A stretch of DNA of 11,379 nt from an uncultured Collinsella sp. (GCA_902478865.1 CABSNA010000027.1:1-11379); one strand, 5' to 3'. Counted from the stretch's first letter, positions 5,431-11,125 are shown. Notes: generated by a model from the letters alone, not told the origin. Made by a program: numbers and translations.

Positions 5431-5492
5431 AGGGCCGAACCGAAGTGTCTGGCCGGACGCCAATTGTCCGGGAACTGCTTCGTTTCGACCCT
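5431..5492. repeat. Long imperfect hairpin
   Basis: AGGG (5431-5434) pairs with CCCT (5489-5492); CGAACCGAAG (5436-5445) pairs with CTTCGTTTCG (5478-5487) with one mismatch; and CCGGAC (5453-5458) pairs with GTCCGG (5466-5471) at the tip. No T-run follows. Function unknown. Confidence 0.6.
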
Positions 5493-5666
5493 GCTTCATT
5501 CTACAGCCGCGTCATGTTTATGGAGATCAATTCGGCAGCTGCAATTCATTCGATTGTAAGATGAGCTGTCCTGGACGGCTCCCACTGTTGCGATCACGCC
5601 GCATGGACGATGGATGAACTCGCATGAGAACCCAAGCGTACGGTGGTTTTATCTGCCCAAAGAGGG

Positions 5667-5672
5667 TAGAAT
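5667..5672 (+). promoter_or_regulatory. Possible -10 box of an antisense RNA to the small toxin-like gene
   Basis: GGGTAGAATG at 5664-5673 contains TAGAAT, one mismatch from the -10 consensus. The -35 is poor. A transcript from about 5680 would run rightwards into the terminator hairpin shared with the convergent minus-strand gene 5772-5921. The identical decamer occurs at 10915-10924 at the second such locus. Confidence 0.35.
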
Positions 5673-5742
5673 GACAACAGAAAACGACGCATCCCGTGTA
5701 AGCAACATGGAGCGCGGGCGGCCTAGTTTTCAGTCTTTGTTA

Positions 5743-5770
5743 AATGCCCGGGCTCCGACCCCCGGGCATT
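5743..5770. terminator. Bidirectional terminator hairpin between toxin-like gene and antisense RNA
   Basis: AATGCCCGGG (5743-5752) and CCCGGGCATT (5761-5770) form a perfect 10-bp stem with an 8-base loop. It starts one base beyond the TAA of the minus-strand peptide gene. The T-runs on both sides are short (CTTATTT on the plus strand, TTAAC on the minus), so efficiency is uncertain. Confidence 0.6.
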
Positions 5771-5771
5771 C

Positions 5772-5921
5772 TTATTTGCGCTTGTGGCGCAAATGCCGTC
5801 CACTGTCCGCACCGCGCGTACGCCTACGGACCTTAATCCGAACCTCATACGAGTTTAAAAACGCGATGATGAACGTGCCGACCGTTGCAAGAGCGGCCAG
5901 CGCGTTAAGGAATTTCAGCAT
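5772..5921 (-). CDS. Small membrane peptide, type I toxin-like (49 aa)
   Basis: Read on the minus strand from ATG 5921, this gives a 49-residue peptide. It begins MLKFLNALAALATVG, continues with a hydrophobic run through FIIAFL (residues 4-22), and ends in a strongly basic tail (VRIKVRRR..., RHLRHKRK). GGAGGT (5928-5933) lies six bases upstream of the ATG, a near-ideal ribosome-binding site, and a 10-bp hairpin follows the stop. One membrane segment plus a basic tail, with an independent strong SD and a shared terminator, is the plan of type I toxins such as TxpA/BsrG-like peptides. Similarity to a named family cannot be shown by eye. A holin-like or regulatory peptide is the alternative. It is too short for ordinary gene calling and lies opposite a spurious plus-strand frame. 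Confidence 0.65.
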   Translation of the reverse strand: MLKFLNALAALATVGTFIIAFLNSYEVRIKVRRRTRGADSGRHLRHKRK

Positions 5922-5927
5922 ATGGTG

Positions 5928-5933
5928 ACCTCC
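5928..5933 (-). promoter_or_regulatory. Shine-Dalgarno deciding the toxin-like peptide start
   Basis: GGAGGT on the minus strand, six bases before ATG 5921. It is the main argument that the 49-residue frame is translated. Confidence 0.7.
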
Positions 5934-6061
5934 GATCAAATCGTCGGCCGCCCGCGCACGGAATGCGCCGTGACATCAATTCTAACCGAATCTGCGACTA
6001 CCCCGGTTAACTGGTACACCTCTGTTATTGTTCAAATTAAACAGTCTCAAAAGGTATGCCT

Positions 6062-6117
6062 CTGGGCACTCGAAAATCGAACCCTCGATGCTGTGAACGT
6101 CGAGTGCCAAAACCCAG
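6062..6117. promoter_or_regulatory. Possible resolvase (res-type) site
   Basis: GGCACTCG (6065-6072) and CGAGTGCC (6101-6108) are perfect inverted arms, with an inner palindrome ATCGA-ACCC-TCGAT (6076-6089) and outer CTGGG/CCCAG. It lies 68 bp upstream of the serine recombinase gene. Small serine recombinases often act on, and are regulated through, sites in this position. Confidence 0.45.
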
Positions 6118-6175
6118 TGTCAAAACCTCCACGTCAATTCCCATGGGAAAATCAAATACGAGGCAGGAGGCTGAA

Positions 6176-6760
6176 ATGACACGTTACGGATATGCTCGCG
6201 TGAGCACGAAAGACCAGAGGTTGGACCGCCAGATCGAGGCTCTGGTGAACGCTGGCGTGGCCTATGGCCATATCTACAAGGACAAGGTCACGGGTGCCCA
6301 GGACGGCGACCGGACGCAGCAGAAGTGCCTGTTCAAGAAGATGCGGGCGGGCGACGAGGTGGTGGTCGAATCCTGGGAGCGCTTGACCAGATCGACCAGG
6401 CAGCTGCTCAACTATGACCTTATGTTTCGAAACCTCGGCGTGAAGCTCACGTCCCTGAAACAGCCCGTGGATCTAGATACCGCATTCGGGCGCTTCGTGC
6501 TTGGCACCCATGCTTGCACCGCGGAACTTGAGCGAGATCTGATCAGGCAACGCCAGGCCGAGGGTATCGCCGTCAAACGGAGCCACGGCGGCAACGTGGG
6601 TGGCAGGCCTCGCACTGCCGGCGTCAAAGCCGATGCTGCAGTAAGGCTCTATCTTGGAGGAGAGACTCCTATTCCCGATATTTGCGCTGCGACTGGCGTC
6701 TCCAAATCAACGCTGTACCGCATCCTTCGTGAACGCGGATTGGTGGGCGTCAGGAAATAA
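6176..6760 (+). CDS. Small serine recombinase (resolvase/invertase family)
   Basis: The product has 194 residues, typical of Tn3-resolvase/Pin-type enzymes. It begins MTRYGYARVSTKDQ; Ser10 is the predicted nucleophile, with Arg8. ERLTRS (residues 68-73) supplies R69 and R72. GRFVLG...AELERDLIRQRQAEG (105-130) matches the conserved E helix and dimer region. The C-terminal helix-turn-helix is ETPIPDICAATGVSKSTLYRILRERG (163-188). The start ATG 6176 is preceded by GGAGG (6166-6170) at five bases; the longer upstream frame has no support. It should cut and rejoin DNA at paired sites for multimer resolution, inversion or cointegrate resolution. The inverted repeat at 6065-6108 is the nearest candidate target. 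No Tn3 transposase is present, so a plasmid- or island-type resolvase is likelier. Confidence 0.92.
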   Translation: MTRYGYARVSTKDQRLDRQIEALVNAGVAYGHIYKDKVTGAQDGDRTQQKCLFKKMRAGDEVVVESWERLTRSTRQLLNYDLMFRNLGVKLTSLKQPVDLDTAFGRFVLGTHACTAELERDLIRQRQAEGIAVKRSHGGNVGGRPRTAGVKADAAVRLYLGGETPIPDICAATGVSKSTLYRILRERGLVGVRK

Positions 6761-6783
6761 GTCCGTCTGTCGTTTCGCGATTT

Positions 6784-6794
6784 GCCTAATAGGC
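6784..6794. repeat. Palindrome GCCTA-A-TAGGC
   Basis: An 11-bp perfect palindrome sits in the 226-bp gap between the resolvase and the coiled-coil gene. The sequence TAATAGGCC resembles TATTAGGCC in the repeat cluster at 10756-10855, suggesting a common DNA-binding protein. The gap also holds TACTATATA (around 6812), which could be a -10, without a clear -35. Confidence 0.4.
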
Positions 6795-6943
6795 CCGAGT
6801 GCGGCGGCGTTACTATATAAGGGTGCGGTATTTCTCCAACTGAAACCCTGCGTGAACGCATGACTTGAGACGCCTTTTTAGAACTCACCGATCGCAGGAC
6901 GAACACAACTCAACAGCGGCCGCGTATTTGTTCCCAGCCGTAC

Positions 6944-6962
6944 GGCGTGGCGGAGCCATGCC
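6944..6962 (+). repeat. Leader hairpin before the coiled-coil gene
   Basis: GGCGTGGC (6944-6951) and GCCATGCC (6955-6962) pair (one G-T) around GGA. It ends 11 bases before the SD of the gene at 6987. Confidence 0.45.
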
Positions 6963-6986
6963 CGTTGTTGATTGGAGTGCCGCATC

Positions 6987-7679
6987 ATGGCCGAAAACCA
7001 AGTCCAGTCCGAAAAGAAAATGACCAGTCTGAATGTCTCATCGGAGACCCGTGACGCCATAAAGGACATCAGCACGAGCCTTGGCCTCTCGCAGGCCGAT
7101 ACCGTCGCCCGCTTGGTCGACGGCTACCACCCTAACGCCACTCCCGGCATGAAGGCTGCGCTCGACGCATCGGCCGTCCTCGATGAGGCGGTCGAGCGGG
7201 TCAAGCGCATCATCGTGGGCGCTGCCGAAGCCGCCGCGATGGAGGCTCGTGCTGCCCGCGAGGACGCCGACGCCGCCAAGAAAAGTGCAACGGAACAGAT
7301 TCAGAGCATCGAATCTAATTGCGTCGAGCAGGTCGCCGCCATCAAAGAGAAATTCGAGCTGGATACTGCGAGCTTGGAGATTGAGAACGATGAGCTCCAC
7401 GCCACCGTCGCCGATTACCTCTCGCAGCTCAAGAAGCTCGATTCCGAGAACAATCAGCTCTTGGCAGAATCAGCCGCAAAAGACGATCGAATTGAAAGCA
7501 TGAGGGGCGCGGTCGACGCCGCGGCCAAGGCTCAGGCCGATCTCAACGTCTCCCTCCTCGCCCAGCGTGACCTGATGGCCGAGGTCGCCGCCCTCAAGGA
7601 CCGCCTCGCCGCCTCCGAGCAGCGGGCGGCCGTGGCCGAGGCCAAGGTCGAGGTCATGGCCCAGGCGAGGGGCGAGTAG
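6987..7679 (+). CDS. RHH plus coiled-coil protein, KfrA-like
   Basis: The product has 230 residues from ATG 6987. GGAG at 6974-6977 lies nine bases upstream, so a TTG start at 6972 is less likely. Residues 12-47 (MTSLNVSSETRDAIKDI...GLSQADTVARLVDGY) look like a ribbon-helix-helix DNA-binding unit. Residues 65-226 are a nearly continuous Ala/Glu/Lys-rich coiled coil (for example LEIENDELHATVADYL, LMAEVAALKDRLAASEQRA). DNA-binding head plus long coiled coil is the plan of KfrA and related plasmid maintenance proteins, which bind operators and form filament-like assemblies. Assignment is by architecture, not by clear homology. The next gene starts two bases after the stop, so a membrane-linked role through its partner is possible. 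GC-rich like the metallophosphoesterases. Confidence 0.75.
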   Translation: MAENQVQSEKKMTSLNVSSETRDAIKDISTSLGLSQADTVARLVDGYHPNATPGMKAALDASAVLDEAVERVKRIIVGAAEAAAMEARAAREDADAAKKSATEQIQSIESNCVEQVAAIKEKFELDTASLEIENDELHATVADYLSQLKKLDSENNQLLAESAAKDDRIESMRGAVDAAAKAQADLNVSLLAQRDLMAEVAALKDRLAASEQRAAVAEAKVEVMAQARGE

Positions 7680-7681
7680 AT

Positions 7682-7891
7682 ATGTCCGACAAGCTAAGGC
7701 CGTCTCGCCGTGAGTTGATAACGGCAGGGCTAGTCGTCTTTTTGGTCACGGCACTTGTCTGGACTGTCATTGATGGTGCCGGCGCAAATGCGCTCAACAT
7801 CAGCGGTGTCATCACCCGTCAAAATGCCGTCTGGGCTTCGCTTGCAGCAGTTTCAGTGGTCATGCTCATTGGGGCTTGGCTGTTTGGCTGA
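7682..7891 (+). CDS. Small two-TM membrane protein (69 aa)
   Basis: It starts two bases after the coiled-coil gene, with AGGGGCGAG inside the end of that gene as a likely ribosome-binding site. It begins with a basic cytoplasmic stretch MSDKLRPSRR, followed by membrane segments at about residues 12-30 and 49-67 and a short loop between (DGAGANALNISGVITRQN). No known family recognised. It resembles small Actinobacteria membrane proteins of unknown role. Translational coupling implies it works with the KfrA-like protein. Confidence 0.75.
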   Translation: MSDKLRPSRRELITAGLVVFLVTALVWTVIDGAGANALNISGVITRQNAVWASLAAVSVVMLIGAWLFG

Positions 7892-7925
7892 TGGCATTCA
7901 AAAACAATTAAGTTTGGAGTAGTCG

Positions 7926-8435
7926 ATGGAACATCTCTCTGTTAAAAAGGCAATCAACCTAGCTCGGAACTTTGGGGCTGCTGGTGTTCTGGCAGCCGCC
8001 CTAGTTATGACCTCTTGGTGCAGCCAGGCAGACGATCGTCAGACGGCAGTTCAGGTCGCTGATTCTGATAACGCGCAGGAAGACGGGGTTTACGGCAAGA
8101 TGGAGTATTCAGTCACCGGCGTCGAGGTGCATGATTCCTCGGCTGGCGATGGCGGGAAGGTTGCCGTTGTTCGCTGGCACGCCATTAACAACCGATCGGC
8201 AGATTCATGCGCTGTTGGTAGCTACATCACGGCTTATCAAAATAAGCAGATGCTATCTCGCGGGTTTGCCGCCGATTTGCAGGAAGACCGCTTCTCTTCG
8301 CAAGGGCTTGCGCCGGGAGGCGAATGCGACGGTGTGTCGATTTTTGACCTCAACGACATGTCTCCCATCGAAGTGAAAGTCGACGGGATGGGCGCCGGGT
8401 CAAACTCCCTCGACCAGACCTTTGAATTGGAGTAG
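7926..8435 (+). CDS. Secreted DUF5067-like protein
   Basis: The product has 169 residues. GGAG (7916-7919) is six bases before ATG 7926. The N-terminus has a basic start (VKKAINLARN) and a hydrophobic core (GAAGVLAAALVM, 17-28), then SWCSQADD. The cysteine at 32 might be lipidated but the lipobox is atypical; cleavage after the Ala in CSQA is the alternative. The mature domain (about 57-168) has a beta-rich character with VVRWHAINNRSADSC...AYQNKQMLSRGF, recalling the WxxxNNs...QNGxeL pattern of DUF5067, an Ig-like extracellular domain common in gut actinomycetes and firmicutes. C95 and C134 may form a disulfide. It may share a transcript with the two genes before it (34-bp gap). It is convergent with the metallophosphoesterase operon. 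Confidence 0.8.
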   Translation: MEHLSVKKAINLARNFGAAGVLAAALVMTSWCSQADDRQTAVQVADSDNAQEDGVYGKMEYSVTGVEVHDSSAGDGGKVAVVRWHAINNRSADSCAVGSYITAYQNKQMLSRGFAADLQEDRFSSQGLAPGGECDGVSIFDLNDMSPIEVKVDGMGAGSNSLDQTFELE

Positions 8436-8452
8436 GCCGCAAAGCGTCTATT

Positions 8453-8492
8453 TTCTAGAAACCTTCTAGAGCATTTCTAGAGGGTTTCTAGA
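8453..8492. repeat. Four TTCTAGA repeats at exact 11-bp period
   Basis: TTCTAGA starts at 8453, 8464, 8475 and 8486, with four-base spacers AACC, GCAT and GGGT. The outer copies also form an inverted repeat, TCTAGAAACC (8454-8463) with GGTTTCTAGA (8483-8492). The block is the whole junction between two convergent genes and encodes the last residues (SRNPLEML) and TAG stop of the minus-strand one. No T-run follows on either strand. Confidence 0.8.
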
Positions 8493-9203
8493 GCCGGGCG
8501 CAGCATTTTCGATCGGCACGATGTCTCGGTAGATAAGGCGGTGCCTGTCGTCGCGCCACTCGTCGCCGTGGTAGTGGCCGAAGAACCAGGCGCGGTAGCC
8601 GAGCTGCCCGTCGAGCTCGGCAAGGAATCGTTGCAGCTGGTCGTCCAGATACTCGCGTTCGCGCTCCCGGCACAGCTTCTCTGCCAGGTCGGCAGGAGCC
8701 TCGTGAGTCACCACGTAGTCGACCTTCCAGCCCACGCGGTCGAGCGAGGCGCGGCAGTGCCCCATCTCCTCCTCGCTCGGCATCTCCTCGGGCCACCAGC
8801 TCCTCCCCTCCTTGCGATACTGCCTGTCGTTGCTCGTGGCGCCGCCCATGGCAAGGACTATGAGCCCGTCGATATCGAACACCTCTCCGCGCATCAGGTG
8901 CAGCACGTGCGGTCGCGCCTCATGGACGAGCCCGCCGTTCCACTCCCGCACCGGCAGCTCAGCCAGGGCGTGGTGGTTCTCATGATTGCCGTCCACGAAA
9001 CACGTGGTCCACGGCTTCGACTCGATCCAGTCAAGCCAGTATTTCTCGGCGTTGGATCCATCCCAGACAAAGCCGAAGTCGCCGGCCACGATCACCACGT
9101 CATCGCGCGTCAGAGTCCGGCCCAGCGGCCAATTCTTGAAGGCAAACCGGCTGGACCCGTGCTCGGCCCTGCCGTGCACGTCGCCCGTCACATAGATAGC
9201 CAT
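8466..9203 (-). CDS. Calcineurin-like metallophosphoesterase, paralogue A
   Basis: The product has 245 residues from ATG 9203. That ATG overlaps the TGA of the preceding gene (TGATG), so translation is coupled; the longer ATG 9218 start would begin inside the upstream gene. All metal-ligand motifs are present: GDVH (7-10), GDFG (41-44), GNHE (72-75), TH (166-167) and GHYH (209-212). The enzyme should hydrolyse a phosphomono- or diester using two metals, in the cytoplasm (no signal peptide). The substrate is unknown. It is clearly paralogous to the next gene upstream (shared WNGGL/WHGGL, LMRGEVF, MGGATS, WWPxExP). Its C-terminal eight residues are encoded by the TTCTAGA repeats, so the natural end may have been replaced. 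Confidence 0.92.
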   Translation of the reverse strand: MAIYVTGDVHGRAEHGSSRFAFKNWPLGRTLTRDDVVIVAGDFGFVWDGSNAEKYWLDWIESKPWTTCFVDGNHENHHALAELPVREWNGGLVHEARPHVLHLMRGEVFDIDGLIVLAMGGATSNDRQYRKEGRSWWPEEMPSEEEMGHCRASLDRVGWKVDYVVTHEAPADLAEKLCREREREYLDDQLQRFLAELDGQLGYRAWFFGHYHGDEWRDDRHRLIYRDIVPIENAAPGSRNPLEML

Positions 9204-9928
9204 CAGCACGCACCCCACGGCAGGAGTTTGTCCCCGAGCCTCACGATCCGGTCATACAGCACCGTGTGCCGTTCGTCCGGATTGCCGTCTCGGTGAAAAT
9301 GTCCGTAATACCAGCGCTTGTAGTCCAGACGATCCTCGAGCTCGTCGAGGAATCCGGTCAGCCGGTCCACATCCGGGCGTTCCCAGCCTGGGTCCGGGTA
9401 GAGCGTCGGCGAGAGCATGCGCGTCGAGCAGGTATGGGTGATGACGCAGTCGACCTTCCAGGCGACCTCGTCGAGCCTTGCCCGTGCGTCATCGAAATCG
9501 CGCTCGTCCGGCAGCTCCTGCGGCCACCACGAGCTGTACGGGATGCGGTACGCCCTGTCGACGCTCGTCGCCCCGCCCATGGTGAAGACCGTCTTCCCGT
9601 CGAGCTCGAAGACCTCCCCGCGCATGAGGCGGCGGATGGACGAAGTATCCGACAGGCGCTGCGTCAGCCCGCCGTGCCACGGCTCCATGGGGCGCTCCGC
9701 CCAGTGGTCGAAGCGCTCGTGGTTGCCGTCGACGAAGAGAACCGTGTAGGGGCGCGACTCCATCCAGGCGATATCGGCGCATTCCTCGGCAGAGAAGTCC
9801 CACGGAAAGCCAAAGTCGCCGGCGATGATCAGATAGTCGTCGCTGCCAAGGCTATCCCCAAGCTCCCAGTCGCGGAGCTTTTGCATGTCGAGCCCACCGT
9901 GGATGTCGCCTGTCACATAGACCGTCAT
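9203..9928 (-). CDS. Calcineurin-like metallophosphoesterase, paralogue B
   Basis: The product has 241 residues. ATG 9928 overlaps the stop of the upstream gene by four bases (ATGA). Motifs are GDIH (7-10), GDFG (37-40), GNHE (68-71), TH (164-165) and GHFH (209-212). It is intact and cytoplasmic. It shares the same layout as paralogue A along its whole length, including LMRGEVF (101-107) and MGGATS (117-122), which implies tandem duplication followed by divergence. The insert between TH and GHFH (CSTRMLSPTLYPDPGWERPD) differs strongly from A's segment at this position (EAPADLAEKLCREREREYLD). This points to different substrates rather than a simple dosage duplication. Members of this family act on nucleotides or phosphoproteins; nothing here identifies the substrate. 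Confidence 0.92.
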   Translation of the reverse strand: MTVYVTGDIHGGLDMQKLRDWELGDSLGSDDYLIIAGDFGFPWDFSAEECADIAWMESRPYTVLFVDGNHERFDHWAERPMEPWHGGLTQRLSDTSSIRRLMRGEVFELDGKTVFTMGGATSVDRAYRIPYSSWWPQELPDERDFDDARARLDEVAWKVDCVITHTCSTRMLSPTLYPDPGWERPDVDRLTGFLDELEDRLDYKRWYYGHFHRDGNPDERHTVLYDRIVRLGDKLLPWGAC

Positions 9929-10563
9929 CGGATCGCCTCTTTCCGCTTGTAAGCCGCCAGCTCGCGTTCGACCTGCCTGTCACCGGTCTCGTTGACCCAC
10001 CAGGGCCATTTCACCCGGCCGCACGGCTCGTCGACCCCGGCGAACCATTTCCTCAGCCCGTCGAGGCTCACCGGGGAGTGCCCGTTGGCGTCGCAGCCCA
10101 CGTCGTAGCGCAGGAGCCCCTGCTTGCGGTTGAACTCGTTGTACGCGCCGCCGCCGCTGTGGATGTGCCCGTGGAGGTGCCACGATCCATGGCTCATGCC
10201 CTGCCAGTCGGCCATGGGGTAATGACACAGGACGATCTTCTGCCCGTCGATCTTGAGCACGCAGATCGGCGGTTCCACGGTGAACGCGCCCGCGACCGCC
10301 GGCTGGGTCCAGTCCTTGTCATGGTTTCCCGGGACGAGGTGGATGCGCTTGCAGGCAATCCGCTTACGCAGCCCGTATGCGTCCTGGGCGGTCATCTTGA
10401 ATGAGAAATCCCCCAGGATGTAGAGCTCGTCATCCACGGCGACCCTGCCGTTGATGTTGTCGACGATGGCATCGTTCATCTGCCAAATCGTCTCCCACGG
10501 CCGGTCCGTGAACTTCAGGACATTCTCGTGCCCGAAGTGCGTGTCACTGGTGAACCAAATCAT
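9925..10563 (-). CDS. Calcineurin-like metallophosphoesterase, first gene of operon (DTHFGH type)
   Basis: The product has 212 residues from ATG 10563, with AAGGAG (minus strand, 10572-10577) eight bases upstream, the best SD of the operon. Motifs are SDTHFGHENV (6-15), GDF (51-53), PGNHD (78-82), CHYP (113-116) and HGHIH (131-135). It belongs to the DTHFGHxNI subgroup often met in phage and mobile-element genomes, distinct from the two paralogues downstream. It has an intact active site and no signal peptide. A C-terminal basic extension (about 185-212) follows the domain. As promoter-proximal gene it sets operon expression. Regulatory sequence probably lies in the 10564-10855 region. Confidence 0.92.
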   Translation of the reverse strand: MIWFTSDTHFGHENVLKFTDRPWETIWQMNDAIVDNINGRVAVDDELYILGDFSFKMTAQDAYGLRKRIACKRIHLVPGNHDKDWTQPAVAGAFTVEPPICVLKIDGQKIVLCHYPMADWQGMSHGSWHLHGHIHSGGGAYNEFNRKQGLLRYDVGCDANGHSPVSLDGLRKWFAGVDEPCGRVKWPWWVNETGDRQVERELAAYKRKEAIR

Positions 10564-10628
10564 TCCATTGTCTCCTTGTCGCTAAATACCGTTCTCCTTT
10601 GCGCAATTGAGGAGACGTATTTTGAGCG

Positions 10629-10652
10629 ACATGAGGCGTTCGAACCTCATGT
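10629..10652 (-). promoter_or_regulatory. Leader hairpin of the phosphoesterase operon
   Basis: ACATGAGG (10629-10636) and CCTCATGT (10645-10652) form a perfect 8-bp stem with an 8-base loop (CGTTCGAA on the plus strand), about 66 bp before the first start codon. It is inside the probable 5' UTR. The role is unknown. Confidence 0.5.
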
Positions 10653-10736
10653 TCTGTGCTCCAATCTGCCGGATTGTTCCAGCTAAACTTTAAAACCTCG
10701 TGCGGGCAGAAAACCGTGTCCCGTTTGTGGGGTCAT

Positions 10737-10767
10737 AGTATAGGCACCGTTAGAACTAATAGCCCAA
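10737..10767 (-). promoter_or_regulatory. Candidate promoter of the phosphoesterase operon
   Basis: On the minus strand TTGGGC (10762-10767) and TATACT (10737-10742) are separated by 19 bp. The -10 is good and the -35 mediocre. The -35 overlaps the first CTAATAGCC repeat, so a repeat-binding protein could block it. Confidence 0.4.
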
Positions 10768-10855
10768 ATCCGTTGCCAACTAGCCACTATTGGCAACTAT
10801 TAGGCCTTTTTGACAGCCGAACTGACTAATAGCCGCTATTTGTTAGGCCGTTTTG
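10756..10855. repeat. Cluster of CTAATAGCC / TTAGGCCNTTTTG repeats
   Basis: CTAATAGCC occurs at 10756-10764 and 10826-10834. TTAGGCCTTTTTG is at 10800-10812 and TTAGGCCGTTTTG at 10843-10855 (43 bp apart). TTGCCAA (10773-10779) and TTGGCAA (10790-10796) form an inverted repeat between them. The GGCTATTAG/CTATTAGG sequences appear in both orientations. Operator cluster or iteron-like sites are both possible. Confidence 0.55.
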
Positions 10856-10893
10856 CAACCGCGAGCGCTGCCGTGGATTCTTGATACGGCGCA

Positions 10894-10923
10894 TCGACAG
10901 CAGCAATGTCAAGCGGGTAGAAT
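10894..10923 (+). promoter_or_regulatory. Candidate plus-strand promoter facing the 41-aa peptide gene
   Basis: TCGACA (10894-10899) and TAGAAT (10918-10923), each one mismatch from the sigma-70 consensus, have an 18-bp spacer. A transcript from about 10930 would run into the 3' end of the convergent peptide gene at 10993, as an antisense RNA would. The -10 lies in GGGTAGAATG, identical to the sequence at 5664-5673. Confidence 0.5.
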
Positions 10924-10992
10924 GGTGCCGACGGCAGCCCAAGTTGTAGTGAGCTGGGCAGAGCCGTTGCTTAATGAAGTTGGGTCATCGTC

Positions 10993-11118
10993 TTAGCGAC
11001 GGTGGCCTTTCTTTTTGGGCTTCGAGCCCTGCTTGAGTGCCTTGGAAAGGCCGACAAGGGCCGTGAGGAGCGAGACCATAGCAGTCAGGAGCTTCACGGA
11101 CTCAGTGAAATCGGTCAT
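10993..11118 (-). CDS. Small membrane peptide, type I toxin-like (41 aa)
   Basis: From ATG 11118 on the minus strand the product begins MTDFTESVKLLTAMVSLL. It has a hydrophobic stretch at residues 9-24 (KLLTAMVSLLTALVGL) and a basic C-terminus (KALKQGSKPKKKGHRR). GGGAGGT (11126-11132) is seven bases upstream; an ATG two codons earlier is too close to that site. The SD can pair with CCTCC just upstream in the mRNA, which would sequester it, a common device in type I toxin messages. It has the same plan as the 49-residue peptide at 5772-5921, but no sequence identity is obvious. A small holin-like protein is the alternative. Convergent promoter and antisense overlap favour a toxin/antisense pair. 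Confidence 0.65.
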   Translation of the reverse strand: MTDFTESVKLLTAMVSLLTALVGLSKALKQGSKPKKKGHRR

Positions 11119-11125
11119 GGGCATC

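Larger units (their letters stand above)
5146..5670. other. Gene-free stretch with several inverted repeats
   Basis: No reading frame here looks like a real protein. It holds the inverted repeat CCTCGCG (5168-5174)/CGCGAGG (5204-5210), the second TCATAGG motif (5284-5340), a TTCTAGA palindrome (5410-5416) inside GCG...CGC flanks, and the long imperfect hairpin 5431-5492. Nothing else is recognised. Confidence 0.5.
10564..10992. other. Gene-free regulatory region upstream of the phosphoesterase operon
   Basis: No convincing gene is seen. It holds the operon's SD, a leader hairpin (10629-10652), a candidate minus-strand -10 (TATACT, complement of 10737-10742), a repeat cluster and a plus-strand promoter-like sequence, each listed separately. 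Confidence 0.5.

Noticed and set aside
5614..5928. 104-aa plus-strand frame
   Set aside because: It overlaps the minus-strand peptide gene that has an ideal SD and terminator, and its own composition is not protein-like.
8541..9952. Long plus-strand frames over the phosphoesterase genes
   Set aside because: They are mirror frames of GC-rich genes; the minus-strand proteins carry all catalytic motifs.
10629..10652. tRNA T-arm (GGTTCGAA loop) as a tRNA fragment or att site
   Set aside because: The loop is 8 bases with a G bulge, and no acceptor stem, anticodon arm or CCA end is nearby.
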